Shown one piece after another: positions 1 through 10,009 of a stretch of DNA of 64,000 nt. This DNA is from Asticcacaulis machinosus (GTDB taxonomy: Bacteria; Pseudomonadota; Alphaproteobacteria; Caulobacterales; Caulobacteraceae). Position 1 is the first letter of the stretch. Each line of letters starts with the position of its first letter. The notes beneath the pieces were generated by a model. That model saw nothing but the letters and a program-made list of their open reading frames with translations. It was not told the origin of the DNA and did no database searches. A program made the position numbers and the translations under genes. Location of the stretch: NCBI RefSeq assembly GCF_028550435.1, contig NZ_JAQQKV010000004.1, positions 62,001 to 126,000 of the forward strand. The letters run 5' to 3'.

Positions 1-2
1 CG

Positions 3-479
3 GGCGCTGTCGTCGGTGGTTTCCGCACCAAAAAGATGGAAGCGGAAACGGTTTTGTCGCTGACCGACGTGCGCACCTCTGAGTCCAACTCATTTTCGGG
101 CAGTGCAGCTAAGAACGAACTGAGCTGGGGCGTTGGCGCGGGGGCTGGCTTTGCCGGTGCCGTTGGCGGCGGCTATGAAAGCACGGAAATCGGCCGCATG
201 GTCACTCAGGCGTTTATTATGGCCTATACGGACATGGTTCAAAGTCTGGGCGGGATCGACATTGGCGGAGCGGCTGCGGCCCCGACACGCAGCTTTGATG
301 TGCTGACGGCCACGACCCTGCGCAGCACACCGGATGCCAAGGGTAAGGTGCTTCGCGCTCTGCCGGTCGGTCTGACTGTCTATCCAACCGGCGAAAAGAA
401 CGGCATGTGGTGGCAAGTGGCCGATGACAATGACAATATCGGCTGGGTGATGAACGACAAGCTGTCGGCCTCGAAATAA
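3..479 (+). CDS. CsgG-family lipoprotein with C-terminal SH3 domain (5' truncated)
   Basis: The reading frame is open from the window edge, so the N-terminus lies upstream. The visible part begins with the glycine-rich end of a CsgG/HfaB-like domain (TAEAVLxLTDVRT-type pattern, then alternating Gly/Ala and an AFxxAY helix). After about residue 90 comes a bacterial SH3-like domain with the usual LRSxPDxKGKVLRxLPxG start and a W-W-VxxxxxxGWV core. CsgG proteins are outer-membrane lipoproteins that form pores or assemble surface fibres, and SH3 domains often bind peptidoglycan. I infer an envelope protein. An internal ATG at 36 is probably not the start because conserved sequence precedes it. 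A strong terminator follows. Confidence 0.7.
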   Translation, partial: GAVVGGFRTKKMEAETVLSLTDVRTSESNSFSGSAAKNELSWGVGAGAGFAGAVGGGYESTEIGRMVTQAFIMAYTDMVQSLGGIDIGGAAAAPTRSFDVLTATTLRSTPDAKGKVLRALPVGLTVYPTGEKNGMWWQVADDNDNIGWVMNDKLSASK

Positions 480-500
480 GGCTTAAAACCTAAGCCACTA

Positions 501-531
501 AAAACCCCTGTTCTCGCAGCAGGGGTTTTTT
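501..531 (+). terminator. Rho-independent terminator
   Basis: A perfect 10-bp stem (AAAACCCCTG with CAGGGGTTTT, 9-nt loop) runs straight into a T-run, 21 bases after the CsgG/SH3 stop codon. It separates that gene from cpoB. Confidence 0.9.
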
Positions 532-700
532 ATTGGCAAGGGCTCAAGATTTGAGTTTCCTGAAGCTGTGCCGGGATTTGAGCTTGTCATATTTCGGCCT
601 GTCTTTATGGTTAGTCTCCAGTTTCATAAAACTGTAACCCCTGACTCTTTATGTTACGGGCTTTACAGTGCAGTTTCTATTTATATGCGGGAGTGTTCAG

Positions 701-1633
701 GTGCGTTGGCAACAAACGGCAGCTAAAAAATGGACTTTGCGTCATTGTGTCAGCGGTCTGGTTATGGCAATCGCTCTGACCGGCGGTATGTCGGTGATGT
801 CCACGGCCGTGGCTCAGAACTATGCCATTTCCGACGAGGATGATGCCACACCTGCTGATCCGAATGCGCCGGCGGCGATTGTCTGGGACAAAAAGCGCCT
901 TGACCGTCTGGATCGCAATGTGCGGAAGTTGGAGCGCGCAGTTCAGAAAACCGAAAATAAAGCCGCACCACCCATTCTGGTTGAACCCGACCCCGAGGTT
1001 GTGGCCTTGCAGGCCACCGTTGACTTTCTGTCGCGCAAACTGGATGAGCAGGCCGCTGTACTGACGCGCCTGACCGGCCAACTGGAAGAAGCCAATTTCG
1101 CAGCAACACAAGCCCAGTCACAGGTTCAGGCGCTGACGGCGCGTACCGATACCCTGACCAAGCGGGTTGATCTGCTCGATGCCAAATCCAAAGACTTTGA
1201 GGCCGCACTCGCCGGTCCGCCGCCGCCGCCGCCCACAACCGGCAGCGCTGAAGCGGATTTCGATCAGGCCTATAGCCTGATGAGCAGCAATCAGCTTGAT
1301 GAGGCCACAACCGCGTTCGAAGCCTTTACGACCCAATGGCCAAAATCAGCGCAGGTGGCCGAAGCCTGGTTCCGTCTGGGCCAGATCAGAACCATGCGCG
1401 GTGATATTTCGGGATCGGTCGCGGCCTATGCTACCTCTCTCAAGGGCTGGCCCAAGGCGTCGTGGGCACCGGAATCAACGGTGAAGCTGGCGACGGCACT
1501 GGCGGATCTGAACCGTAAGGTTGAGACCTGCGCGGCCCTGACTGAATTCGATAAGCGCTATGCCGCTCAGGCGTCGGCCCCGATGAAGTCTCAGGCCAAG
1601 GCGCTTAAGGGCAAGGCGCAATGTGCGGCGTAA
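701..1633 (+). CDS. cpoB: Cell division coordinator CpoB / YbgF (Tol-Pal associated)
   Basis: Periplasmic TPR protein that links Tol-Pal outer-membrane constriction to septal peptidoglycan synthesis. The GTG at 701 is chosen because GGGAG at 689-693 precedes it; an in-frame GTG at 668 would add 11 residues before the signal peptide. The signal peptide ends near TAVA-QN. A coiled-coil segment follows (about residues 50-170), then a Pro run (PPPPPP), then a C-terminal TPR domain starting ADFDQAYSLM, typical of YbgF. The next genes are tilS and ftsH, as in other Caulobacterales. The usual tolB-pal genes are not visible immediately upstream; a CsgG/SH3 gene lies there instead. Family assignment is secure. 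Confidence 0.9.
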   Translation: MRWQQTAAKKWTLRHCVSGLVMAIALTGGMSVMSTAVAQNYAISDEDDATPADPNAPAAIVWDKKRLDRLDRNVRKLERAVQKTENKAAPPILVEPDPEVVALQATVDFLSRKLDEQAAVLTRLTGQLEEANFAATQAQSQVQALTARTDTLTKRVDLLDAKSKDFEAALAGPPPPPPTTGSAEADFDQAYSLMSSNQLDEATTAFEAFTTQWPKSAQVAEAWFRLGQIRTMRGDISGSVAAYATSLKGWPKASWAPESTVKLATALADLNRKVETCAALTEFDKRYAAQASAPMKSQAKALKGKAQCAA

Positions 1634-1639
1634 CCGCTG

Positions 1640-2956
1640 TTGGATGAGCTTGGCTTGTGGCGGAAGGCGCTTCAGCCATTTGCCGAACTTCACGATATTT
1701 TTGAGGGTTTTGAGCGCTATCTGATCAAAGATAGCGCCAAACCTTTAGCCGTGGGAGTGTCCGGCGGCGGCGACAGTGTGGCCTTGCTGTGTCTGCTGCA
1801 TCTGTGGGGTAGGCGTCCGATTGAGGTGTTTTGCGTTGATCATGGTCTTAATCCGCTGAGCATGGGCTGGTGCGCGCAGGTGCATTCTTTGGCGCGGCGG
1901 CTGGGGCATGGTTTTTCCAAACTCGACTGGATCGGTGACAAGCCGGTATCTGGTATTCAGGCCGCCGCGCGTCAGGCCCGGCATGGACTGCTGGCCGACG
2001 CCGCGCGGGGCAAGGGCATTGAGGTCTTAAGCCTCGGCCACAATCGCGATGATATCCTTGAAGCGGCGCTGATGCGCGATATGGGCTCTAATGTCAGTGC
2101 GCCCGGCATGTGGTCGCCATCACCCGTGTGGCCACAGGGGCGGGGCGTCTTTATCTATCGGCCATTGCTCAACGTGCCGCGTAAGGTGTTACGTGACTGG
2201 CTGACCGCGATTGGGGTCGGATGGGTTGATGATCCGGCCAATGAAAACCCTAAATATCTGCGGTCACAGGCACGGTTATTGGCGCGGGCGCAACTTACGG
2301 GGGCGGATGAGGCGCCTGATCCAGTGGGGGCTGCTGATTTTACCGCTGTACTATCCATGCCTCAGCCTTTGGGGTGGGCCGGGATTATTTCGCTCAGTGC
2401 CGATTATGTACGGGGCCTATCTGACCCGCGGGCTAACAGACTGATTGCAGCGGCGATGGTCAGCGCTGGCGGTAACGCGCGTTTGCCCCGCTCAGATAGT
2501 GTGGTGGCGATCGCTAACGGCCTTAAATGCGGTGAGGCAGGGCCCTTTGTGCTGTCAGGTGCGCGGCTGATATGTCGCGCAGGCACGATCCTGATCGGGC
2601 GTGAGGCCGGAGACATAGCTCGGCACAAGGTGGAGCCGTTAGTGTTGGCTTGCGGTGACGCGGGGATATGGGACGGGCGTTTTGAAATCAGATCTCTGCA
2701 AGGGGACGTAACCATCAGCCCTGTTCAGGGACAAAAAAACGCTTTGGTGGAGGCTGATCTGGCGCGTTATTTGCAGGTTCCGTCAGGCTTGCGCGGGGCG
2801 CTACCGGTCGCGAAAACCGGTGGCGGTGCGGGCAATGACCTTGTGTTGTTATCGGAAAGCGACAACAGTGCGGGGGTGACCTTGAGGTCGTGGGTTCTGT
2901 GGCGCTTTTATGCGGCGCTCGGGCTTATGAAGGATGAAGCCGATCTGCTCTGGTAG
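1640..2956 (+). CDS. tilS: tRNA(Ile)-lysidine synthase TilS
   Basis: Converts C34 of the CAU-anticodon tRNA(Ile) to lysidine, using ATP and lysine, so that AUA is read as Ile. The P-loop PP-motif SGGGDS is at residues 41-46, and HNRDDILEAALMR matches the conserved HxxDDxxET segment of the family in altered form. The length of 438 residues is normal. The start is a TTG only seven bases after the cpoB stop, so translation is probably coupled. The C-terminal part is weakly conserved, as is usual for TilS. Order cpoB-tilS-ftsH is the common alphaproteobacterial arrangement. Confidence 0.88.
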   Translation: MDELGLWRKALQPFAELHDIFEGFERYLIKDSAKPLAVGVSGGGDSVALLCLLHLWGRRPIEVFCVDHGLNPLSMGWCAQVHSLARRLGHGFSKLDWIGDKPVSGIQAAARQARHGLLADAARGKGIEVLSLGHNRDDILEAALMRDMGSNVSAPGMWSPSPVWPQGRGVFIYRPLLNVPRKVLRDWLTAIGVGWVDDPANENPKYLRSQARLLARAQLTGADEAPDPVGAADFTAVLSMPQPLGWAGIISLSADYVRGLSDPRANRLIAAAMVSAGGNARLPRSDSVVAIANGLKCGEAGPFVLSGARLICRAGTILIGREAGDIARHKVEPLVLACGDAGIWDGRFEIRSLQGDVTISPVQGQKNALVEADLARYLQVPSGLRGALPVAKTGGGAGNDLVLLSESDNSAGVTLRSWVLWRFYAALGLMKDEADLLW

Positions 2957-3065
2957 AGCGGCGAATCCACACTATATAGGTCTTTACGGCATTTACCTGA
3001 GTGGGATGACCCGCTAGGGATGTACTAATTGATTGCGCCATGCTGGCGTTGGGAGATTGAGGTTT

Positions 3066-4937
3066 ATGAACCTGCGTTCATTGGCGATTGTTGGGGTTTT
3101 GCTGGCTGTATTGATCGGCGCCTATTCTTATATGAACCAGAAGGGTGGGTATCCGGCGCAGCCGTCGGAAATGACCTATTCGCAACTGATTGCGGCGGTC
3201 GATAAGGGCGAAATCACCTCTGCCACCTTCCACCGTGATGAGGTGACCGCCACCAATAAGGACAAAAAGGTCTTTAAGATCGTGACGCCCTATCCCAATG
3301 AGGAACTGGCCTCAACCATGAACGCCAAGGGCGTCAATGTGAAGGTTCAGACCGCACAGACTTCGCTGTTTGTGCAAATTCTGTCGGGTCTGCTGCCGAT
3401 CCTTTTGATCATCGGTATCTGGATATTCTTTATGCGTCAGATGCAGGGCGGCGGCCGGGGCGCTATGGGCTTTGGCAAGTCGAAGGCCCGCCTTTTGACC
3501 GAGCATAAGAACCGCGTCACCTTTACCGATGTGGCCGGCGTTGATGAGGCCAAGGAGGAACTGCGCGAAGTCGTTGATTTCCTGAAAGACCCCACGAAAT
3601 TCCAGCGTCTGGGCGGTAAGATCCCGAAAGGCGCGCTGCTGGTCGGCCCTCCGGGGACGGGTAAGACCCTTCTGGCTCGCGCCGTGGCCGGTGAAGCCGG
3701 TGTGCCGTTCTTCTCGATCTCCGGTTCGGACTTTGTGGAAATGTTCGTCGGCGTCGGTGCGTCGCGCGTCAGGGACATGTTCGAGCAGGCCAAAAAGAAT
3801 GCGCCGTGCATTATCTTTATCGACGAAATCGACGCCGTCGGTCGTCACCGCGGCGCTGGCCACGGCGGCGGTAACGATGAGCGCGAGCAGACCCTGAACC
3901 AGTTGCTGGTGGAAATGGACGGCTTTGAGGCGTCTGAGGGCATTATCATCATCGCCGCCACCAACCGTCCTGACGTGCTGGATTCGGCGCTGCTGCGTCC
4001 GGGCCGTTTCGACCGTCAGGTCGTGGTGCCTAATCCTGATTTGACCGGCCGCGAAGCCATTCTGCGCGTTCACATGAAGCCGGTGCCTCTGGCCGTGGAT
4101 GTCGATGTCAAGGTGATCGCGCGCGGCACACCGGGGTTCTCCGGGGCTGATCTGTCCAATCTGGTCAACGAAGCCGCCCTCATGGCCGCTCGTAAAGACC
4201 GCAAGCTGGTGACCATGAAGGACTTCGAGGACGCCAAGGATAAGGTCATGATGGGCGCTGAGCGCAAGTCGATGGCCATGTCCGAGGACGAAAAGAAGCT
4301 GACGGCCTATCACGAAGGTGGCCACGCTATTGTGGCGCTTAAGGTGCCGGAAGCCGATCCGGTTCATAAGGCGACCATCATTCCGCGCGGTCGTGCGCTG
4401 GGTATGGTCATGCAGTTGCCGGAAGGCGACCGTTATTCGCAGAACTTCACCCAGATGACCTCGCGTCTGGCTATCCTGATGGCTGGCCGGGTCGCTGAGG
4501 AACTGATCTTCGGCAAGGATAAGATCACGTCTGGCGCGTCGTCCGACATCCAGCAGGCGACCCGTCTGGCCAAGGCCATGGTCACCCGCTGGGGCTATTC
4601 GGACGAACTGGGTCTGGTCAACTATAAGGATGCCGAGGATGAGCATGGTGCCTTTGGGCGCGATGTGTCCGAAGTCACGGCCCAAAAGATCGACGGTGAA
4701 ATCCGCCGTCTGGTTCAGGCCGGTTATGATGACGCCAAGCGCATCCTGACCGAGCACAATGACGGCCTGCACCGTCTGGCCAAGACCCTGCTTGAGATCG
4801 AAACCCTGACCGGTGAAGAGATCATCAAGGTTCTCAACGGCGAAGAGATTGTCCGCGATGAGGATACCGGCGTGCTGGTGGAAAACTCTTCCAATCTTGC
4901 CGTGCCGGTGACGGATGACGAAAAGGCCGATGCGTAA
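3066..4937 (+). CDS. ftsH: ATP-dependent zinc metalloprotease FtsH
   Basis: Membrane-anchored AAA+ protease that degrades misfolded membrane proteins and regulators. The ATG at 3066 is chosen over an in-frame TTG at 3033 because the protein then starts directly with transmembrane helix 1 (about residues 5-22) and has GGGAG at 3051-3055. A periplasmic domain and a second helix (about 104-123) follow. Walker A GPPGTGKT is at 194-201, Walker B FIDEID at 251-256, the second region of homology RPGRFDR at 311-317, and the zinc motif HEGGH at 416-420. HEGGH replaces the more usual HEAGH but keeps HExxH. Length is 623 residues. A terminator follows. Confidence 0.96.
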   Translation: MNLRSLAIVGVLLAVLIGAYSYMNQKGGYPAQPSEMTYSQLIAAVDKGEITSATFHRDEVTATNKDKKVFKIVTPYPNEELASTMNAKGVNVKVQTAQTSLFVQILSGLLPILLIIGIWIFFMRQMQGGGRGAMGFGKSKARLLTEHKNRVTFTDVAGVDEAKEELREVVDFLKDPTKFQRLGGKIPKGALLVGPPGTGKTLLARAVAGEAGVPFFSISGSDFVEMFVGVGASRVRDMFEQAKKNAPCIIFIDEIDAVGRHRGAGHGGGNDEREQTLNQLLVEMDGFEASEGIIIIAATNRPDVLDSALLRPGRFDRQVVVPNPDLTGREAILRVHMKPVPLAVDVDVKVIARGTPGFSGADLSNLVNEAALMAARKDRKLVTMKDFEDAKDKVMMGAERKSMAMSEDEKKLTAYHEGGHAIVALKVPEADPVHKATIIPRGRALGMVMQLPEGDRYSQNFTQMTSRLAILMAGRVAEELIFGKDKITSGASSDIQQATRLAKAMVTRWGYSDELGLVNYKDAEDEHGAFGRDVSEVTAQKIDGEIRRLVQAGYDDAKRILTEHNDGLHRLAKTLLEIETLTGEEIIKVLNGEEIVRDEDTGVLVENSSNLAVPVTDDEKADA

Positions 4938-4950
4938 GGCTTAAAAATCA

Positions 4951-4985
4951 AAGCGGGTGAGGGCAGTCTCACCCGCTTTTTTTAT
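4951..4985 (+). terminator. Rho-independent terminator after ftsH
   Basis: A 12-bp perfect stem (AAAGCGGGTGAG with CTCACCCGCTTT) is followed by a T-run. It lies 13 bases after the ftsH stop and ends the cpoB-tilS-ftsH unit. Confidence 0.92.
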
Positions 4986-5094
4986 GTTTAACTGGGCTCT
5001 ACTGTCGCCGTTTGACAATACGCGTCAGAGATGTCCACGCTTCACCGCAAACGAGGAGTGACGAAGGAGATGCGTTCTACTCTATAATCTTAAA

Positions 5095-6468
5095 CTAAAA
5101 AGGGCTGGTCAGGGCGACGGAAATATAGTGCGTATCAGGGGAATTATACGGATAAAGGGCGGTTTTCAGGAAGTAACCCTTATCGATTATTGCGCCACTG
5201 ACCTCGGCGCGAAGGCGATTGGGCACGAGCCAGAAACGCGCACGGCCTTCAAGCTGGGTGCCCGCAAAGCTGCCGGATTGCCCAGAGAAATCCCTGACGC
5301 CTGTGGTTGAAAAGCTATCCGTAGGCTCCGCCAGCCATAGGCCGCGATAGACCACAAAGGCGTCAAACCTGGGCGTGGGAGCAACTTCTAGCCTGATGCC
5401 CGGTGTGCTGATATTGGCGCGGCCGATCTGGGAATAGATGCCATCGGGGGCGAAATCGGCGCGACGCATGCCAAACAGGGTATCAAAGCGCCCGTACTTG
5501 CCGCCCAGTTTATCGCCGCTGGCATAATCATATTCCACCGACAATCGGGTTTTTATCGAACCCCAGAACCCCTCACTAAAGCTGTAGCCTATGTCGGCAT
5601 GGACAAAGCCCGCGCTGACGTCATAGGCGTCGTCGTAGTGGGGGTAGGGTTCTACGTATGTAGTTCCAGACTGATATATGGTCTCAAGTTCATAATCCAC
5701 ATGCCCCACTTCAGGGGAGCGTATGAGGCGCAGACTTAAGGTATCAAGTTCGCGGTTGCGTGTAGGCATACCCGGGGCGTCGTCTTCGGAAAGCCTGAAA
5801 TAGCTAATCTCGCCGCGAGTGGTGCCAAATAGCTCAGGCTTTGTCACTATGCCGCCCACCAGAAACAAGTTTCCCATTTCACGGTCAAATTGCTGCTCAT
5901 TATCCAGAATATACGCCTCATAGTTGGGCAGACGCACCTGTGGGAGTGTATAGATAAACGTCGCTTTGGTATGGGAAGGCGTGGTCAGATCAAGCTTCAC
6001 CCCCGTATAACCATTAGTAGCGTTGCTATAATCATCAGACGCCACGAGACGGCCTGACCCGAGATTGAGTGTAAAGCGCCCCGCCTGTGCCGATACATCA
6101 TAGCCCGGCCCGAAGGCGTCGTTAAAATCGCGCGCGATATAGGCCTGCACGGGCTCCAGGACATTGACCTCGCTGGTGCCAATCGCACTGTAGGGACGGC
6201 TGCCATAGGCGCGGCTGTCGTGAAGCTCAATTCCTGTGCGCCACGGGCCTGATCTATATTCGCCAGTCAATATGGTGCGCAGGCTATATAGTTGATCGTT
6301 CTCGCCAAATCCAGCGCGCGACTGCCCCGACAGGTCTTCATAGCGCACTCGCACCGACCCCGATAGGCTCAGGCCATCGGCGGCCTGAGCGCCTGCGGGC
6401 ATAAAAGCGTAAATTGACGATAGGTAAAGCGCTGCGCGCAGAGGTTTATTGCTGAGGCTGAATGACAT
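5095..6468 (-). CDS. Outer-membrane beta-barrel, alginate-export (AlgE) family
   Basis: Predicted outer-membrane channel of 457 residues. The ATG at 6468 is preferred over 6519 because a signal peptide then starts at residue 1 and ends near AQAADG. The mature part opens with the strand pattern LSGSVRVRYEDLSGQ and shows the alternating, aromatic-bounded strands of the alginate-export family (GEYRSGPWRTGIELHDSR, AYIARDF). It ends in a C-terminal phenylalanine, as barrel proteins recognised by BAM do. The family includes channels for diverse anionic or sugar substrates, so alginate itself is not implied. It stands alone on the minus strand between ftsH and ddl. Confidence 0.75.
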   Translation of the reverse strand: MSFSLSNKPLRAALYLSSIYAFMPAGAQAADGLSLSGSVRVRYEDLSGQSRAGFGENDQLYSLRTILTGEYRSGPWRTGIELHDSRAYGSRPYSAIGTSEVNVLEPVQAYIARDFNDAFGPGYDVSAQAGRFTLNLGSGRLVASDDYSNATNGYTGVKLDLTTPSHTKATFIYTLPQVRLPNYEAYILDNEQQFDREMGNLFLVGGIVTKPELFGTTRGEISYFRLSEDDAPGMPTRNRELDTLSLRLIRSPEVGHVDYELETIYQSGTTYVEPYPHYDDAYDVSAGFVHADIGYSFSEGFWGSIKTRLSVEYDYASGDKLGGKYGRFDTLFGMRRADFAPDGIYSQIGRANISTPGIRLEVAPTPRFDAFVVYRGLWLAEPTDSFSTTGVRDFSGQSGSFAGTQLEGRARFWLVPNRLRAEVSGAIIDKGYFLKTALYPYNSPDTHYISVALTSPF

Positions 6469-6637
6469 GGGCTCGCTACAATGATGATCATCAAAGTCAG
6501 TCGGACAGTATCTGAACATTAATGCTTTACACAGTGTGAACTGAGGATGCCCATTTGAGGGGGCAAGATGGCCTTGACCTCATGCCGCTAACCCTTCACA
6601 ACACGGCCCTTGATTTTCTAAATAATGGTCGGGTTTC

Positions 6638-7603
6638 ATGTCCAGTCTGCCCCTGTCTCATCTTCATATCGCGGTTCTTTTGGGGGGGCTGTCGTCCGAG
6701 CGCGACGTGTCGCTGGTGTCGGGTAAATCCTGTGCCGATGCCCTTGAACGATTGGGCGCTAAGGTTACCCGCGTCGATGCCGGTCGCGATCTGGCACAGG
6801 TGCTGACGGCGTTAAAGCCTGATCTGGTGTTTAATGCCCTGCACGGGGCGTGGGGCGAAGATGGCTGCGTTCAGGGTATTTTAGAGACCCTGCAAATCCC
6901 CTATACTCATTCCGGCGTTCTGCCTTCAGCGCTGGCTATGGACAAAGCCAAAGCCAAGGCTGTACTCAAAGCCGCAGGCGTCACCGTGCCGGGCGGCGGG
7001 CTTTATAACCGTCATGAGGTCGCCCGCGATCACGTCATGGCTCCGCCCTACGTGGTGAAACCCAATGCTGAGGGCTCAAGTGTCGGGGTCTATATCATCC
7101 GCGAAGGCGCCAATTCGCCACCGCAGGATTTGGCGTCCGACGCATGGACCTTTGGCGAAGAGGTCATGGTTGAGCCCTATGTGGCCGGGCAGGAACTGGC
7201 GGTTGCGGTACTTGGAGAATCAGGCGGGCCGCGGGCCCTTACCGTCACCGATATCGTCTCCAATACCGGCTGGTACGACTATGAGGCCAAGTACGGCGAG
7301 AATGGCTCCCGCCACGTCCTGCCGGCCGACATTCCGTCCACAGTTTTTGAGCGCGCCAAACGGCAAGCAGAGTTGGCGCACAGCGCACTTGGTTGCCAAA
7401 GTCTTACACGAAGTGATTTTCGTTATGACAAAATTAAGGACGTTCTGGTTCTCTTGGAGGTCAACACCCAACCCGGCATGACCCCGACCTCGCTCGCCCC
7501 TGAGCAGGCGGCCTATGCCGGTATGGGCTTTGATGATCTGGTCAAGTGGATTGTGGAGGACGCCTATGCCCGCAGTGGTTCGGGGAGGAAGACGGCAAGC
7601 TAA
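6638..7603 (+). CDS. ddl: D-alanine--D-alanine ligase
   Basis: ATP-grasp enzyme that makes the D-Ala-D-Ala dipeptide of peptidoglycan. Visible family signatures are [16 protein letters not shown] near the N-terminus, NALHGxWGEDG (about 69-79), [12 protein letters not shown] for ATP binding and [15 protein letters not shown] near the C-terminus. The length of 321 residues is normal. It starts the ddl-ftsQ-ftsA-ftsZ run; the usual upstream mur genes of the dcw cluster are absent here. The ftsQ start lies inside its last 38 bases. Confidence 0.95.
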   Translation: MSSLPLSHLHIAVLLGGLSSERDVSLVSGKSCADALERLGAKVTRVDAGRDLAQVLTALKPDLVFNALHGAWGEDGCVQGILETLQIPYTHSGVLPSALAMDKAKAKAVLKAAGVTVPGGGLYNRHEVARDHVMAPPYVVKPNAEGSSVGVYIIREGANSPPQDLASDAWTFGEEVMVEPYVAGQELAVAVLGESGGPRALTVTDIVSNTGWYDYEAKYGENGSRHVLPADIPSTVFERAKRQAELAHSALGCQSLTRSDFRYDKIKDVLVLLEVNTQPGMTPTSLAPEQAAYAGMGFDDLVKWIVEDAYARSGSGRKTAS

Positions 7604-8471
7604 GGTTCAGTCCGCGCCGAAAGGTGCGTCGAAGGCCTCTGCGTCGAATTCATCTCGCGGCAAGCGGGTCGTTGGGCAATCCGGCATGATGAGGGCCGTT
7701 GGCGGTGTGCCGATGCCATCGGAACTGACCGCATGGCTGGCCTTTGGCGGCTTAAGCATTTTGTTACTGGCAGTGCTGGCCACCGGAAACCGCGCCCAGA
7801 TGCTGACCGACGGGATGCGCGATTTTGCTGACCGTCGTATCGCCGCCGCAGGGGTCAATCTACAAAATATTCATTTAAAAGGCGTGTCGGACTATTCGCG
7901 CGCTGACATTCGCGCCGCCCTTGATTTTCAGCGCGGTCAGCCGATCGCCCTGATGGATCTGGCCAGGGTCAAGGAAGACATCGAAAAAATCGGCTGGGTG
8001 GAGTCGGTGACGGTACGCCGCCAATTCCCGGATGTGCTGATCATCGATGTGGTTGAGCGCCCCCGTCTGGCCGTCTGGCAATATCAGAATAAGTCCTATG
8101 TCATCGATGATAAGGGCCAGATCATTCCCGAAGCGCGCGCCTATAACTTTGTCGACCTGCCACTGGTGGTCGGTGAGGGGGCTAATGAAAATGCCGAAGA
8201 CATTCTTGAACTGGTGCGCTCACGCCCGGAACTGATGCAAAAGCTGGAGGTTCTGGTGCGGGTCGATACCCGTCGCTGGGATCTGAGGCTGAAAAACGCC
8301 ACCCTGATTAAGCTGCCGGCGCTCAATCAAGAAGATGCGCTGGCGCGTCTGGATACCCTGATTGCGTCGCGCCGTGTGCTGGATCAGGGGCTGGCCGAAA
8401 TCGACCTGCGTGATCCCAATGCCCTGATCGTCGCCCCCTTTACAACCACGACCGCTCAACCCGCTGCCTGA
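7566..8471 (+). CDS. ftsQ: Cell division protein FtsQ
   Basis: Divisome protein that anchors FtsB and FtsL. The ATG at 7566 is chosen because GGAGGA at 7555-7560 precedes it by five bases; it overlaps ddl by 38 bases. The protein has a basic cytoplasmic tail of about 55 residues, one transmembrane helix ([19 protein letters not shown]), a POTRA domain starting around [19 protein letters not shown] and the C-terminal FtsQ beta domain with [10 protein letters not shown] and the WDLRL segment. Length of 301 residues is typical. The gene is followed by ftsA after 29 bases. Confidence 0.93.
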   Translation: MPAVVRGGRRQAKVQSAPKGASKASASNSSRGKRVVGQSGMMRAVGGVPMPSELTAWLAFGGLSILLLAVLATGNRAQMLTDGMRDFADRRIAAAGVNLQNIHLKGVSDYSRADIRAALDFQRGQPIALMDLARVKEDIEKIGWVESVTVRRQFPDVLIIDVVERPRLAVWQYQNKSYVIDDKGQIIPEARAYNFVDLPLVVGEGANENAEDILELVRSRPELMQKLEVLVRVDTRRWDLRLKNATLIKLPALNQEDALARLDTLIASRRVLDQGLAEIDLRDPNALIVAPFTTTTAQPAA

Positions 8472-8500
8472 TTTAAACCGCTTAACCTGAAAATCGTCAT

Positions 8501-9832
8501 ATGTCGCGTTACGAAGATCGTTCCGGTAAAGAATTTACCCCCAAAGCTGAAGTCACACCGGGGCTTGTCGCCTCGCTTGACTTAGGCGCGTCCAAGATCG
8601 GCTGCTTTATCCTAAAGCCCGAAGGCGCGCGTCAGGCCGATCAGTCCATCCGCATAGCCGGGGTTGGCTATGTGCAGTCGCGCGGGCTTCGCGCCGGTAA
8701 TATCATAGATATGGACGCGGCCTCTCAGGCGATCGGCCAGGCGGTTGAGCGCGCCGAAGCTATGGCCAATGCCTCGCTTCAGGGCGTGCGTGTCTCCGTG
8801 CCGGGCGCGCAGATGGCCTCGCACCGCGTGTCGGCGCACGTCTCGCTCGGCACCAAACCGATTTCCGATGCCGATCTGACCCGCGCCATTCAGTCAGGCT
8901 TGTCCCAGGTGCGTTTCCCCAATCGTCGCTGCATCCACCTGTTACCGGTGTCTTGGTCGGTGGACGGGCAATCGGGCGTGCGTGATCCGCGTAACCTGAC
9001 CGGCCGCGCGCTGGGGTTAGAGCTGTTAGTGATTACCATCGACGAGAACGTCTTTAATAATATTCAGCAATGCGTCAGCATGGCTCATCTTGAGGTGCAG
9101 GCCATTGTCTGTGCGCCTCTGGCGGCGGCGGTAGCCGCCCTTGAGGACGATGAAAAAGAACTGGGCAGCATCTGCATCGACATGGGCGCGTCATGCACCA
9201 CGGCAGCCGTATTTGCCAATGGCTCACTGGTTCATGTCGATTGCCTGAACGTCGGCGGGGCGCATGTGACCGCCGATATTGCCCGCGGTCTGTCAACGAC
9301 GCTGGCGGGGGCGGAGCGTCTGAAAACTTTGCATGGTTCGGCCATTGCGTCCTCCAACGAAGACCGTGAAATGGTCGAAGCGCCACCGCGTGGTGATGAT
9401 CCGGGAGCGGGGCCTATCTCGGTGCCGCGCTCGATCCTGAAAGGCATTATCGCGCCGCGCGTTGAGGAAACCTTTGAATTGCTGCGCGAAAAGCTGAAAG
9501 CCTCAGGTGTGCAGCTTGAACCGGGGGCGGGGATTGTCCTGACCGGCGGCGCGTCGCAACTGGCGGGTGTGCGTGAACTGGCCGTGCGGGTGTTTGATCG
9601 TCCGGTGCGTTTAGGAAAACCGAAACGCGTACCTCATCTGGCTGATGCGGCGGCAGGCCCGTCCTTTTCCGCGGCGGCGGGGGTGATCCTGCGCACACTT
9701 TACGGGCCGCGCGATGTGGTGCCGGTCAAAAAGATCATGAGTGCACGCTTAGGGCCGGGGGCAGCCCCGCAGGCGTCCGGCGGCGGCAGTGCGGTCACCA
9801 AAATGATAGACTGGCTGAGAAATAACCTGTAA
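8501..9832 (+). CDS. ftsA: Cell division protein FtsA
   Basis: Actin-like ATPase that tethers FtsZ filaments to the membrane and recruits later division proteins. It shows the actin-fold phosphate-1 loop LDLGASKIGCF (about 27-37), the SHI-type 1C subdomain, CIDMGASCTTAAV for phosphate-2 and IVLTGGASQLAGV for the adenosine motif. It ends in a short amphipathic helix (MIDWLRNNL), the membrane-targeting sequence of FtsA. Length of 443 residues is normal. It lies between ftsQ and ftsZ, with a 337-bp regulatory gap before ftsZ. Confidence 0.95.
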   Translation: MSRYEDRSGKEFTPKAEVTPGLVASLDLGASKIGCFILKPEGARQADQSIRIAGVGYVQSRGLRAGNIIDMDAASQAIGQAVERAEAMANASLQGVRVSVPGAQMASHRVSAHVSLGTKPISDADLTRAIQSGLSQVRFPNRRCIHLLPVSWSVDGQSGVRDPRNLTGRALGLELLVITIDENVFNNIQQCVSMAHLEVQAIVCAPLAAAVAALEDDEKELGSICIDMGASCTTAAVFANGSLVHVDCLNVGGAHVTADIARGLSTTLAGAERLKTLHGSAIASSNEDREMVEAPPRGDDPGAGPISVPRSILKGIIAPRVEETFELLREKLKASGVQLEPGAGIVLTGGASQLAGVRELAVRVFDRPVRLGKPKRVPHLADAAAGPSFSAAAGVILRTLYGPRDVVPVKKIMSARLGPGAAPQASGGGSAVTKMIDWLRNNL

Positions 9833-9927
9833 TTTTATATCCAACGCCTCCCTAAAAGTGTCTGCGGCTTTAGGATTTAGATGCGCTTTTTGATCTTTGC
9901 GACTTAATTTCGCCGCATGTGGCGATC

Positions 9928-9946
9928 TGTGGAAACTCTATCCACC
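9928..9946. promoter_or_regulatory. Pair of inverted DnaA-box-like sequences upstream of ftsZ
   Basis: TGTGGAAAC (9928-9936) and CTATCCACC (9938-9946) each match the DnaA box TTATCCACA at 7 of 9 positions, in opposite orientation, and share the inverted core GTGGA/TCCAC. DnaA is known to activate ftsZ in Caulobacter crescentus. Use as a DnaA site here is inference from position and partial match. Confidence 0.35.
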
Positions 9947-9959
9947 GGAAAAGTCATAC

Positions 9960-9991
9960 TTTGGTAATCTCTGTTAAAATTTATTACCAAA
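9960..9991. promoter_or_regulatory. Perfect 9-bp inverted repeat upstream of ftsZ (operator candidate)
   Basis: TTTGGTAAT at 9960-9968 and ATTACCAAA at 9983-9991 form a perfect inverted repeat with a 14-bp A/T-rich spacer and a 23-bp arm-to-arm period, about two helical turns. No T-run follows, so it looks like a dimer binding site rather than a terminator. The cognate protein is unknown. Confidence 0.5.
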
Positions 9992-10009
9992 AGGGCTTCA
10001 AAACCTCCC

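Noticed and set aside
3312-4772. 486-residue frame on the minus strand
   Set aside because: It lies antisense to ftsH, whose protein is highly conserved; the composition (His/Gln/Arg-rich) is that of a shadow frame.
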